The translations under genes were made by a program, and so were the position numbers. From positions 167,882-196,325 of the forward strand of contig BFEA01000901.1 in assembly GCA_003427395.1 (NCBI GenBank): 28,444 nt of DNA, in the 5' to 3' direction. The DNA comes from Chara braunii (taxonomy: Eukaryota > Streptophyta > Charophyceae > Charales > Characeae). The notes under the pieces are model-generated. The model was not told the DNA's origin and made no database searches. It saw only the letters and a program-made list of their open reading frames with translations. Below are positions 10,931-21,540 of the stretch, one piece after another. Position 1 is the first letter of the stretch. The number at the start of each line of letters is the position of its first letter.

Positions 10931-11639
10931 TCAACTATTGAAGCAAACTTCTATGGCAAGAGCCCGAACCGCGGCAATGACCCGTAGCAGTCAACAACAA
11001 TTAACAGCAACTTGCAGTGTCGCAACTTGCCTCTATCCAGCTCCGCCAGTAATATGAATAGCGCACCGGTTGGCTGATATGTCCGCAGCACCACAGCGCA
11101 ATAGGAGCCTCCCTTTAGAACCACTTCAGCCCCTGCACCCACTTTTGGGTACGCAGCAAGGAGTAACACCTCCAGTAGAAACTCGTGTCCAGCCGCAGTG
11201 ACAATAGCTAGGATCTAGGAGGAACAACCTTTGTCATCATTACCAGGTAAGAGCCTGCAGCAAGAGATGTGCAGAGGTTCCGCAAACCGCAGCTCGGCGA
11301 GTAACAACGGTGTCATCCACTTACTTAGCGCTCGGACTCCGGTTCGGTAATGATCTCGACGTGCGAGTGGCCGCCATCAGCAACAACCGGAACCTGTGCT
11401 CATACCAGCCACGCAGGCTACTACCATGGCCCGGTACCTCCTCTTCTCAGCAAGCTGCAGCCTTAGATCGCCCGAACCGTGACTACCAGCCACCGCCAGG
11501 TAAATCAGCCTGCCTTCACGGCGATACCTATCCCCCGATCGTCCGATCGAGCTCGCTTAAGATCAACGGTAACAGTGAGAGAGAAAATAACTGCCAACTG
11601 GACGAGCAGCCGTGCAACTTCCCCACCGGAACAACAAGT
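10931..11639. other. Middle of the long repeat, no gene seen
   Basis: Moderately GC-rich sequence with CAG/CTG-rich words and several GGTAA words (11246, 11498). Homology to 18800-19570 is patchy by eye. No conserved protein signature in either strand. Confidence 0.35.
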
Positions 11640-12030
11640 TCGTCAAGGGTAAATCTTCCACCGGAAGGTGGGTAGGTGTACCAGGGGACCGCACAGGATG
11701 CATAGGTAAGCCTTCTTCTACCTCGATCCCCTCCCACGTATGTGCCCTTGTTAATATAGTGGTGGATGCGCCCCCTCAGAATATCGAGCCCCCTTTTGCG
11801 TGCACTCACGGGCTGGCAGGTATACTCGACAGGTAAGCCTCCACCCCACAGTCGGGTCTTTCGCTGCTCCCACAGGCAAAAATTAAGAATGAATCTTCCG
11901 CTAGAACGAGGAAAGATACATCGCCATATTTAGGCCTTCTTCCTCCCTCAGAAAATGAATGAACCTGCCCCAAGAATTGGGGAAGGTACATTCCCTATAG
12001 GAAGCGGTTCCACCCCGCTGCTATAGGTGA
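11640..12030. repeat. Units with GGTAAG words and bracketed stem-loops
   Basis: Imperfect units repeat an AGGTAAGCCT-like word (11646, 11704, 11829) followed by stems: CCACC/GGTGG (11659-11672), GAATGAATCTTCC with GGAAAGATACATC (11887-11922), GAATGAACC/GGTACATTC enclosing CCCCAA/TTGGGG (11957-11993), and CCTATAG plus AGCGG paired with CCGCT plus CTATAGG (11994-12027). Confidence 0.7.
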
Positions 12031-12049
12031 GTTCCCTCTCTCTCTCTGC

Positions 12050-12990
12050 ATTCAGCCCGCACCGCCAACTGTCCGCCCTGATCACCTGCTGCTCCCCGCT
12101 TCTTTCATCCCGCCGTCCCTCAGCGCAACTCATTTCTGACCAACCCGTCATTCTACTAATTTATCCTTAAAACTAATACTTTCGTTAGATTCGCCCAGGG
12201 CCAAACCCCCGGGGTGGCTTCTTTTCCTACCCGAATTCGATACGGATCGGGTGTGCTAAGCGATTTCAAGCCCCGTTTCTTCTCCCTGAATGCACCTGGC
12301 TCCCTTTCACGCCCAGGTTCATGCTCACTTCTAACTCCACTCCTACTAACTTTCATCCAGATCCGACTTCACAATCCGGTTCTCTTCGCCAAAAAACCTC
12401 TCCGTAGCCTTTTGTCTCGCTCAAATCCATCGAGATTCGAGCGAGATATATACTTTCTACTCTCGTCGAGGTTTCCTCCTCGACACTCTTGGCGCCCTCA
12501 CTTTCTCACTAATCTCCTAATTTACTAACTCTCTCACTAATCCAACTCGATAAACAGGGTCGCCCACTACCAAAACCCTCAGAATGACCCTCGTCCCGTC
12601 CGGTTTCGTGCAGAAACGAGCGAAAAAGCTAACCTTCTTCTTCTTCTCTACCATATCCCGGCGCACCATCTTCTTCACTAAGTGCTTATCTTACTAACCC
12701 ATAACTAAAACTAACACTACGATCTGATTCGTCCGTGGTCAAACCCCCGGGAATGCCCCTTCTCCCTCTCGGTTCCGTCCAGGATCGAGAGCGCGACGCG
12801 TCCTTAGCTGCGCCCGGCTCATCGCCCCACCATTTTCATTTCCCCATGTCCCAAATGCACCCGGCGCGAATTCGCGCTCGGGTTCATTCCACCCCGGTTT
12901 TCCCCTTTTCTTTTGCTGTCTGCTCTCCGCTGCTTCNCCAACCCAGCGTTGCGCTGCCCGGCCAGCCCGCTACATCCTTCCTACCTTTGC
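12050..12990. repeat. Diverged ~190-bp tandem units with stem-loops, copy B
   Basis: Units are marked by recurring CTACTAACTC / AAAACTAAC words, a CCCAGGGCCAAACCC-like word and one or more stems. Clear stems: 12416-12427/12434-12445 (12 bp, one mismatch), GTCGAGG/CCTCGAC (12465-12484), 12766-12776/12782-12791 (one bulge), and a 35-base inverted repeat at 12854-12888 with the perfect palindrome GCGCGAATTCGCGC at 12864-12877. One N lies at 12937. Confidence 0.75.
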
Positions 12991-12991
12991 C

Positions 12992-14915
12992 ATCACCACT
13001 CCTCCCGTCGCTCTCCACGCTATGCTCTCACAGCGCCCGTCACACCGCTGCGCTATCTACTTCTTTTGTTCGCTAGCACCCGACGCCCCCTGCCGCAGCA
13101 CTCCGCTTCCTGCCCACGATGCCCGTCGCTCAGCAGCACTCCGTTCCGCTATCGGTCTTCGCAGCTCCGCTGCGCTACCCTTTTCACCCCGCTGCGCTTC
13201 ACGGCCCGGCTCCGCGCGCTGCATAACGAGACCGCTGCGCTACCGCCTGGTGCTACCCGGTCGCTTCCAACGTTATCTGCTGTGCTCCGCTAGTGCTTGC
13301 CTTCGCCACCTCCTGCCATAGCCTGCGGCTCCCTTGTCCTTACCTCTGAACGCACCCGGGGACGGTTCTGGTCCAGGTTCGTTCACCGTCCTCCCACTTA
13401 TCCCCCTAGCGCTGTTTCCCTCCGGTCCGCCCCTGCCCGTCGTGTGCTCACTCCAACGATGCCCCGTCGCTCCCGCTGACTGTGGCTTCAGCGCTTGATA
13501 CTCATGCGCTATGCCCCCTCGCTCGCTACTACCGGCCAGTCTCACGTCCGCTTTCCCCTTTTGCTGCTTTCCGCTACGACACTCCTCACTTCTGCGCTCC
13601 ACTCTTCTGTGCATGCACCTGGCCCGGTTCCTTGTCCAAGTGAACTTACCGGCCTTTGCCACCCTGCCGACCCCTCCGATCACGCATGACCCGCCACACT
13701 ACCTCTCATCATTACGTCCTACACACTCTCCCACCCTCCTTTACTAGCGTATTCGGCACGGCTACCGCACTAAATTCACTCCGCCCTACTGTTAGCAATA
13801 TCCGTGGTCTCCTTCTCTCTTTGCCTGCACCCGCCTCTCTTCACCTACCGTACCTACTGCGTCTAGGTGCAGTCCTTTCGAATGGCACTTGAGCAGAACC
13901 CCCCTCCCTGATGCACACAGGGGGAGGGGCCGGAGGGGAGGCACAACGACTGGCCCATCGAAGAGGCTCAGTCTTGATGTTATCGGCTGACCCCCGGCCG
14001 GTATCGCCCACCTGCCGTAGTGGGTTTTGCACCTGCTGGTGGGTACGGCTCCGACAGGTTCCCTAGTTGGAGGCTTAAGCACGAATGTGGCTGCTACGGA
14101 GCTCCCCAAAAACATTACACGAGTTAACCTCAATGCGGCCACGAAAACTACTTGCCGCTGCATTTTAGGCAACCCCGCGGATACGACGTATTGCGTCCCC
14201 GAACGGGGCGCGATAAATAAAACACAAAAGGAAAATAAAATAAAATAACAAAAGTATCAGGGAAAGCCACAGGGCTGCTGGCACCTCGCCAGTCCCGTGG
14301 ATCAGGCCCGCTGCCGCGCCCGAAAAGAAAACCAAGGGGGATAGCCCCACAGGGCCCTCAACCCCTCAAGCTTTCGCTCCACGCTACTCTGCCGCTGCCC
14401 TGCCGGCGTCCGCTAGCCTCGATCCCCGAACCTCTGTATCGCCAACCCAATCTCGTAACGTATAGGGCTAAGCCCAAGCCTGAGATAACCAGAACCCTCC
14501 TTGGGCTATTCCCTAGCCTGCGCCTATGCACACGGCCGCCAAAAACCCGTGCCGGCCTACCAACCGCACCGCGGCTATCCTACAGTCGTGACAACGCTCC
14601 CCGCACATACACACGGGTCACAGGCAAGCGCGGCGGTCAACGAGACATTATCTTTCTAATCCCTATTGAATCAGAAGGAAGGAAATTTTCGGCCAGCGAT
14701 CACGTCGATTCTTCAGCCATCAACAAATAAAGAGGATCACGCGCGCCTCAAATCCGCGCGCCCACACACTCTCTATTCTGGTCAACCATCCAGTCAGCAC
14801 AAGTCACAGATGCGGCCGCGACTAGCGCGGTATACTTAAACTTTAAACCAAACCTATTTCCTGTCGCTTGCGGAAAACCAGGGCGGATACCCGTGTAAGT
14901 GTATTTGTGCCGACA
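12992..14915 (-). repeat. Long repeat copy B, right end (putative 5' LTR of a minus-strand element)
   Basis: Same order as 1-1983, with the offset falling from 12991 to 12932 because B lacks several short segments. The largest is a 46-base segment equal to A 1500-1545. Right edge CCGACA at 14910-14915, then unrelated sequence. The stem TGAACGCACC/GGTTCGTTCA at 13347-13385 is present here but its left arm is decayed in copy A. Overlapping ORFs on both strands are shadows of CT-rich repeat sequence. Confidence 0.8.
14887..14904. repeat. Degraded terminal palindrome of copy B
   Basis: ATACCCGTGTAAGTGTAT corresponds to the 18-base palindrome of copies A and C but has lost pairing at several positions. 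Confidence 0.5.
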
Positions 14916-15698
14916 TCGTCATCACCAAGATCAATCTCCGTCGTCATTCATACCTATTACTTTAGCTTTACCTGGCCGTAATGTTGGCCAGATACATCCG
15001 AAATTTTGAGAAGCTACCTGACAATCGTCCGCTACCAAGGGGGGTATTTTTCGAGAATCGAATGAGCAGAGATGAGCAGGGAATGCGGAAGACAGTAGCA
15101 AGGCGAAGTAAAGAAAGAGGGAAGGATGACATAGGAGGAGAAGGGGAAGTGCGAGCAGGAGGGCCTCGGCGAGGGAACACAGAGAAGAAGACCACAAAAG
15201 AAACAGACACGCATAAGCGGAAGAGGAGAGCACGCACAAAGAAAATGTAGACGGGAAGGAAGAGCACAATGAACCAATAAAGGAGGTGGAGCGCAGGTAG
15301 TCTTTTGGTGCATGTGGCATCTGTGTTGTTGGGCAACGAGGTTGTGAGTAAGCCGGGAGACATACCTGGTGGTGGAGCGTGCGGCATTGGCCGCTGTATG
15401 CTCGTACTTCGGGAAGCCATTGATGTCAATTTCTGCATTCTAGTATAGGCTAGTTAGGATCTGCCACATGTAGTCTGGGCGCCGAGCGCAAGATAGGATA
15501 TCAACTCTGGTTCTTCGTTGATGATGATGATGGGACTATTTCAGTCTTGTCAATTATGAACTCTCAGGATGTTCTTATTGGGTGAATCTCATGACGCAAT
15601 TCTACTGTTGGCTCGGGATCACGACTATCTTATCTTGTGTAATAGTGCTGCTTGATTTCTAACGTTCACTACTGCTCATTTTCCTGCATGTTCACCAC

Positions 15699-15699
<1 letters not shown>
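14916..15699. other. Unique-looking spacer, no gene supported
   Basis: Purine-rich on the plus strand around 15060-15300. Frames on both strands (for example 14981-15250 plus, 15438-14968 minus) are compositionally biased and lack motifs. A 14-base word TTCGGGAAGCCATT at 15408-15421 recurs at 15758-15771. Confidence 0.4.

Positions 15700-15759
<60 letters not shown>
15700..15759. repeat. (ATT)n microsatellite
   Basis: Twenty uninterrupted ATT triplets by position; the exact count in a draft assembly may be unreliable. Confidence 0.95.
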
Positions 15760-15760
<1 letters not shown>

Positions 15761-15941
15761 GGGAAGCCATTAACGTCAACAGAAAAAATGTGTGATTTTT
15801 CATCGAAAGTTTAGCGTACGTCGATGCATGCAACCAACTGTTGATTGTGTGTATATTTTCTGTTTGCCTCGGGACATGTCATGTGGTACACAGGAAGTGA
15901 AGGAAAAAAATAATTTTCACTTATGTTACACATGAGATGGT

Positions 15942-16007
15942 ATGTGGGCCAGTGTTGAACCCAATGTTGGCAGCGTGTGGGCCAGTGTTGAACCCAATGT
16001 TGGCAGC
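15942..16007. repeat. 33-bp tandem duplication
   Basis: Two nearly identical units of the type TGTGGGCCAGTGTTGAACCC followed by AATGTTGGCAGC (15942-15974, 15975-16007). Related GTTGAA words follow to about 16040, suggesting older decayed units. Confidence 0.9.
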
Positions 16008-16216
16008 ATGTTGAAATTTTGTTGATCAACTGTTGAACATCGGACGACATGTTGAAGTCGTGATGGGAGGTGGACCCCTGCGATTCCCCAAAAACGGCCT
16101 CACAACGCATTGTGGTGAATTGCGATCATTATTGATGTTGCCTAGTCAGTGTCCGTACCCGTATTCCTCTTCCATTTTACGCAGATACTGAAATGTATGA
16201 AGATATTGCAGTCTGG

Positions 16217-17098
16217 ATATGTGCATTTTGTCCTCTCTTCCACTACCTGAAATAAAGTATCTTTATTGGTTCACTACTAAGGGTCATTTTTCTTTTCTTC
16301 TCACCGTCGTGCGTTTGCCGTGACTCACACTAGTGAACCACTTCATATACATGTTCTGCACTTATGATGCATGTGGCACGAGATCTATGATGATTTTGTC
16401 TTTACTACTTAGTTTAATAAAATAAACAAAGGAAATTGACAGTCAAACTAGTATCGATACAATAAGCTAAGATAGGGTAGGACCACTATTGACCACATTC
16501 TTTGTTCATCAGCCGTGAAAAGGTAGTTGTCAAGAACACTTGCATACAACCGCTCGAAGCTACGAGTAAAAGAGGGTGGATGACTTTTATTTTTAACATG
16601 TAGCTACAATATGAAAATGGCGGACGATCATATTATTCCGCAACAAACCACGATATATGTGCATTTTGTTATGCATCCCAATACCAGGAATTGACTTTCG
16701 TCATTGGATCACCACTACGGCCCATTTTTTATGTTCTTCTCTCCAGTACCTCAAATTGACTTTTGTCATACATCCATTTTGTCATGCATCCCAATAGAAG
16801 AAATTGACTCTTGTCATACATCAATTTTGTCAATCATCCCTGCACTGGAATAACTTTACATAAATAAGAAAAAGAAAACTGACAGCCAAACCAGTATCGA
16901 CACAATAAGCTAAGATTGGAAAGGACCACTATTGACCACATTCTTTGTCCATCACCCGTAAAAAGGTAGTTGTCAAGAACACTTGCATACAACCACTGGA
17001 AGAAACGACTAGAAGAGTGTGAAGAATAGTTATTATTAACAACTATATACAACATCAAAACGACTGACGATCATATAATTCCACACAAACCACAAGAT
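16217..17098. repeat. Tandem duplication of about 435-440 bp
   Basis: 16438-16655 aligns with 16879-17098 (shared words: AGGACCACTATTGACCACAT and AAGGTAGTTGTCAAGAACAC). The preceding part 16217-16305 aligns with about 16651-16740. A partial third unit may start near 17098. No protein or RNA gene recognised within the unit. Confidence 0.8.
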
Positions 17099-17257
17099 GA
17101 CTCCGATAAATACAATATGAACATGGCGAACGATCGTCATTGTCAGAATCAGTCTCCTGATAAACACACACAAAAAACTCATCGAAACTCGTAAACGAAA
17201 CTTTGAATCATTTTTTTCTCTCTTGCTGTCTCTGTCTTTCTCTCTCTATCTCTATTT

Positions 17258-17260
<3 letters not shown>

Positions 17261-17334
<74 letters not shown>
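17261..17334. repeat. (TC)n microsatellite
   Basis: Thirty-seven uninterrupted TC dinucleotides by position, preceded by imperfect TC-rich sequence from about 17215. Confidence 0.95.
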
Positions 17335-17336
<2 letters not shown>

Positions 17337-17849
17337 CGCATTTGTAAAGTCTCATGATACATGCAACATTTGCAATATTAGTCTCCTTATAGATGCCACA
17401 CAAATACATGGCGTACTAAAACTTCGAACGCCCTTAAGTTCAAGTACAGTGCATTGCTGCATCGCACATGCCGTCACGAACTAAGTATTACAGTCTTGCA
17501 ATTGAAGTTTCTGTCTCTCATTCTCTCCCTGATTTGCTGCCACGTGGTTTCGCAAGAACTTTAAGCTCATAATCATCTTTAGTGATATTTATGACACGAG
17601 CCACATTGCATTGCTTTAGAGAATGTCACAGCCTTTTCTGCAACTGATGTTGTGCGATCAAGCTTGAATATTGAAAAGCTCATTACGGTGTCGCGATTAT
17701 GCACTGATGTCACAATATCTTGCTTAATTGATGTTAATTTCCGAATCTGCTATGATGCTTTGCTTGTCTTCTTAGTCTATTGAATTTCAGACCGCACAAC
17801 AAGTTCTGCAAATGCCAGTTGTTGCAAAGTCACCCCGACTTCGTATTTT
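17335..17849. other. Spacer without recognised features
   Basis: AT-rich single-copy-looking sequence; nothing supported as gene or repeat. Confidence 0.35.
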
Positions 17850-18800
17850 CCCTTTTCTCTAATTAATGATATGGCTTAACGTTGGACCATTCACATGAGA
17901 AACTATGTCTTGCTGCCCGTTCACATACAAATATACATAAAGTACTTTCCTTAATACTTAGTTTAGTTCACGTGCGTGGTTTTCAGGCTAAACCATCCAC
18001 AGTAGAAACAATGCTTAGCCTTAGACTAGAAATCCTCCCTCAGAATGAAACAAGAAATTAAACCCCTTCAATAAGGCAAACCCCCCGAGTTATCTAGAGT
18101 AAACAGGCCATTCACAGTAGAAACAATTCCTGGTTCTCCAGAAAACAACTAGATAAACATAACAACCAGGTCATTCACAGTAGAAACAATGTCCGGTCCT
18201 TCAGAAAATAGCCAAATAAACATAGCCCTGAGCCATTCTCAGTAGAAACAATGCTCAGGCTTTGGTTGACCCTTTCAAACACATGCAAAACTGCCTTCCT
18301 CCCACCTTCCCCCAATTCATACCTTAGTCTGCTTCCAGTCAAAACAAAAGAGAAACTTAAACTTCACTTTTACACATTCCTTCCATTTAGTCTGATTGGG
18401 TCCTGAAGGGAAAACAAAAACCATAGGGACAATCTCATGCATACAGCAGTCATACTACAGAGAGATAAACAAAACATGGGTGGTAGTAGGTTGTACAGAT
18501 GAAAGTGGTTTACATGACGATTTTCTGCCTCCATAACTCCTCCTTAGTTCCGGCAGAGCTCCCGCAATCGGTGGGTGGACTCCCCAGAGAGTCTTGACGC
18601 GGACCTAGGGGTTGCAATCCCGCCTACCGCCTTCCTCTTGTAACCAAGGACTAGACTGAGACTTAGAAAGGTAGATAGAAAAGGGTTTGAGACTCTCAGA
18701 TCCAAGGATGGTGCTCTCAGTCTCGCAGGAGAGAGCCTTGTTATTTTCCAACGTCTGAGGGTCCCGCAATGATGGCCAACGAACAACTTAGATCTGGTCA
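17850..18800 (-). repeat. Left part of the long repeat, copy C side, with stem-loop array copy 2
   Basis: Aligns with 9960-10930. The array part (17880-18270) contains GGCTAAAC/GCTTAGCC (17986/18013, one mismatch) and CCTGAGC/GCTCAGG (18227/18253, perfect) around the same ACAGTAGAAAC loop. The left edge falls inside the array, so this copy is truncated or rearranged relative to copy B. Confidence 0.75.
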
Positions 18801-19799
18801 AGTCAATGTTAGAGTCATCCTCCCGACGACTTCTTAATGTTCAGCACAAAACACGATCACACTGTCCGGCCGACTTTTATTCTAACGTGCACTGGCCACA
18901 AATCAGTCTGTACTTCCTCGGCCAGTCCGTCGCACCTCGCCCAATATGGTGAGCACAATACTGCTGCATGTAGTAGTCTCAGCAGGCGTCGCCAACTCAC
19001 ACCTTTCGTCACCGCGTACTAGGCCAAGTAATACCCCAGTCCGGTTGGCGAACACGCAGCCCTCCTGAGCAACGCAACAGACCAATTAGCAGGCGGAAAC
19101 GAGGTAGCGGACCACCCATACTCGGTCAGCTAGTGGAACCTAGCAACCGCGGCCTGACAGTCCTCCCCAATACTCTTCACAGTGGCTCAACCGAAGAGAA
19201 GTCCTCTAATTTGTCAATTGCCTGTAGGCATTCATCACTAAGAACCGCCATGCACCGCTGACTCTCAGTCTATCCCACAGTAGCAGTTTGAAGGAAGGAA
19301 ACCTGTCTGATGAAAGAAGGAGACTCGCTGCTTTGCTGCACAACAATTTTGCATCTAATAACAGCCCTCCAATTCTCCAATCATGCAATCCCAACAATCT
19401 GTAGAAAACAAGAGCAGCTGCATTGACCTCAGCTTCGTGATGACCGTTGTTCTCGGGGCCACCAACGCTGCAAACTCCCATCCCTGTTCAGACTTAGCTC
19501 CTGGATCCCAGCAGGCGGCTCAAACATCCGACCCGAACGACCATTATCTCGAAGTACCTGACCCACAATAGCGGTCAGGTTCACTTTGTTTCATGATGTC
19601 CGATGGCAAACACAACTACACACCTCGTCAGCGATTCCCTCCTGGTACGTGCTCCGCTAACATAGTGAGTCTCTCTCTCTCTCTGCCCAAGCTTCAACCG
19701 TCAGCGGAGCGACGCAAGGGTCAACAGGTAAGTCTCCAGCCTTATGGGTTACCTCGCATTACCTCTGTCATTAAGATAAGCAAAATCGAATGAACGTTC
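18801..19799. other. Middle of the long repeat copy C, no gene seen
   Basis: Patchy similarity to 10931-12030, including CAGCAGGCGGCTCAAACATC-type sequence near 19510, a short CT run at 19669-19684 and an AACAGGTAAGTCTCC word near 19723. No protein family signature in any frame. Confidence 0.35.
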
Positions 19800-20729
19800 C
19801 ACTAACGCCTGGCCAGATGCATTCAACCTTTTTCCGTTTTCACCCCCGTCATTTCCCGCGCGGCTCTTTCTCTCCTAACCTCCCTCTGTACTAACTCTCT
19901 TGCCATTCTGGCTGTAGATCCTCTATTGCCACTGGATGAGACCCCAAAGACTTAGTTCGTTTGCTGCTCACTCGATCTTATCAAGGATCGAGCGAAACGA
20001 CAATCTATGGTTGCGCCCAACTCGCTAGCTGTCGTCTTCACACCGCGCAGCCCATGCAGACAGTGCTAACTAGATTGATTCCTAGATCAAGGATCTAACA
20101 TGTCCAATCACTTTAGATCGGTCTAAAACCCCTATCAGATATTTTGTTTCGCCCGATTCCGTTACGAATCGAGCGAGATACATGCTTTTCACTCCCACTC
20201 TTCCTTCGTTTTCACCTCCGCCATATCCCGCGCGCAACCTTTTCTATCTAACTCCTATCCTAACCAACTAATCTCAAAACTAACCACGCCATCATACTCG
20301 CGCTGCCCAAAAACCTCTATTTTGCATCTTATCTCGCTCGAATCCACGGTGGATCGAGCGAGATTCGAGCATTTCACTCCTACCACCTCTTCCCTCCTTG
20401 CCATCTCCGCGCAGTCTGTACTTCATCCGACTCTAAATCTACTAATTTCTCCCTAAAACTAACCTCACAATCATATTCACCATGCTCCTAACCCTCATAT
20501 TCAACCTCGCACTCACCCGAATCCCCTTCTATCGGAGGAGGAACTCCCTTTTTCCTTTTTCCTCCTCCTTCATTCTCGGTCCCGCCATAGCCTCACGCTC
20601 TACTCTTTCTTCTAACCTCCTTCTACACTAACCTACTGTCGATTCTGACTTCAGAATCGGGGTCGCCAGGCCCGAGAATCCCCAATTCGAGTCCTACCCC
20701 GCCCGTTTTCGTTAAGAAACGGGTGTCAC
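19800..20729. repeat. Diverged ~190-bp tandem units with stem-loops, copy C
   Basis: Counterpart of 12050-12990. Perfect or near-perfect stems with different arms: CTCGATC/GATCGAG (19971-19992), TAGATC/GATCTA (20083-20097), TTTAGA/TCTAAA (20112-20127), CGATTC/GAATCG (20154-20171), 20333-20345/20351-20362 (12 bp, one bulge), GGAGGAGGAA/TTCCTCCTCC (20534-20568), CGATTCTGA/TCAGAATCG (20640-20659), CCCGTTT/AAACGGG (20702-20723). Confidence 0.8.
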
Positions 20730-21450
20730 GGTGATTAACATTCTCCTTCCTGCCTCCCCTTCCCCATCACCGTTTCCTTCTCTGCACGCACTTTGCCCGC
20801 CCATTCGTCCAAATTCATTCGCCCTTCGTACTGCCTTCGCTTCACCACTCCGCCTCAACACTCCCGTAGCGCCTGTCAGCCCGCTGTGCTATTCTTTCCA
20901 TCCGCAGCTGTGCAGCGCTGCTCGGCCAGTCGGCCCAAGCTACGGCCATCCCGAGGGAAACCTTGGAGGGACTCAGCTACTAGACGGTTCGATTTGTCTT
21001 TCGCCCCTATAGTCCACCAGACGGTGTGCCTCCCGTCTGCACCACTGCTCCGCCGCTCAGCCCGCTGCTGCGCCGCGCTGTATTAGCGTTCGTCGGGCCT
21101 CACTCCAACGCTACCACCTCCCCGTTGCCTTATCCCCCCGAATGCACCCAGCACGGGCCCCGTCCAGGTTCATTCTGTTCTTCTTCGTAGTTGCCTGTTC
21201 GCTACCTGGCCCGCCGGCCACTGCATCACCCCGCCAAACTCTCTACTCGCCCCGGCTACCGGTTTCTTCAGCCTATGGTCGGCGGGCGGCCTGCCACAGC
21301 CCTTTCTTGCCCCGCTCCGCTCCGACGGTGTCCACCACCACCTCGGACCCCCAACTGACAAACTCGCGTTCAGTCAGTTGGTTGTGGACCCGCGGCCCGC
21401 TGTTAGGCCTATACGTGGGCCTTGGTGAAGCGGGCCCCGTACAACCTTCG

Positions 21451-21540
21451 ATGGTAATTCCAATGAGAACTTTGAAGACCGAAGTGGAGGAAAAGCCCCG
21501 CGGGCGGACCGCGTGGGGACGGACGGTGCTCCTCGGCCCA
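21451..21540 (+). other. Fragment resembling large-subunit rRNA
   Basis: The 30 bases at 21461-21490 (CAATGAGAACTTTGAAGACC then GAAGTGGAG) closely match, from memory, a conserved internal segment of eukaryotic 25S/28S rRNA. The following CCCCGCG/CGTGGGG pair (21496-21518) sits where that rRNA has a CCACGTC/GACGTGG-type hairpin. It is far too short to be a functional rRNA gene and lies inside repeat copy C. Confidence 0.55.

Larger units (their letters stand above)
1..14915 (-). mobile_element. Putative gag-only LTR retroelement (copies A and B as ends)
   Basis: Two same-orientation repeats (A and B) flank a minus-strand gag relic with a zinc knuckle. Read on the minus strand, the order would be 5' repeat (ending at 14915), long leader with stem-loop arrays, gag, a 1.8-kb non-coding part, 3' repeat. 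I found no pol motif between gag and copy A, so if intact in outline it resembles gag-only (TR-GAG-like) or large non-autonomous elements. Against it: no clear primer-binding site, no clear polypurine tract, and target-site duplication cannot be tested because A runs out of the window. A and B could also be independent insertions. Confidence 0.35.

Noticed and set aside
10575-10934. 119-codon minus-strand ORF shared in part with 18544-18801
   Set aside because: The second copy ends early and differs at its start, differences are not concentrated at silent positions as far as I can see, and no family is recognised.
20670-20700. tRNA-like B box (AATTCGAGTCC) suggesting a SINE
   Set aside because: No matching A box at the right distance and no cloverleaf; the word belongs to the degenerate ~190-bp unit.
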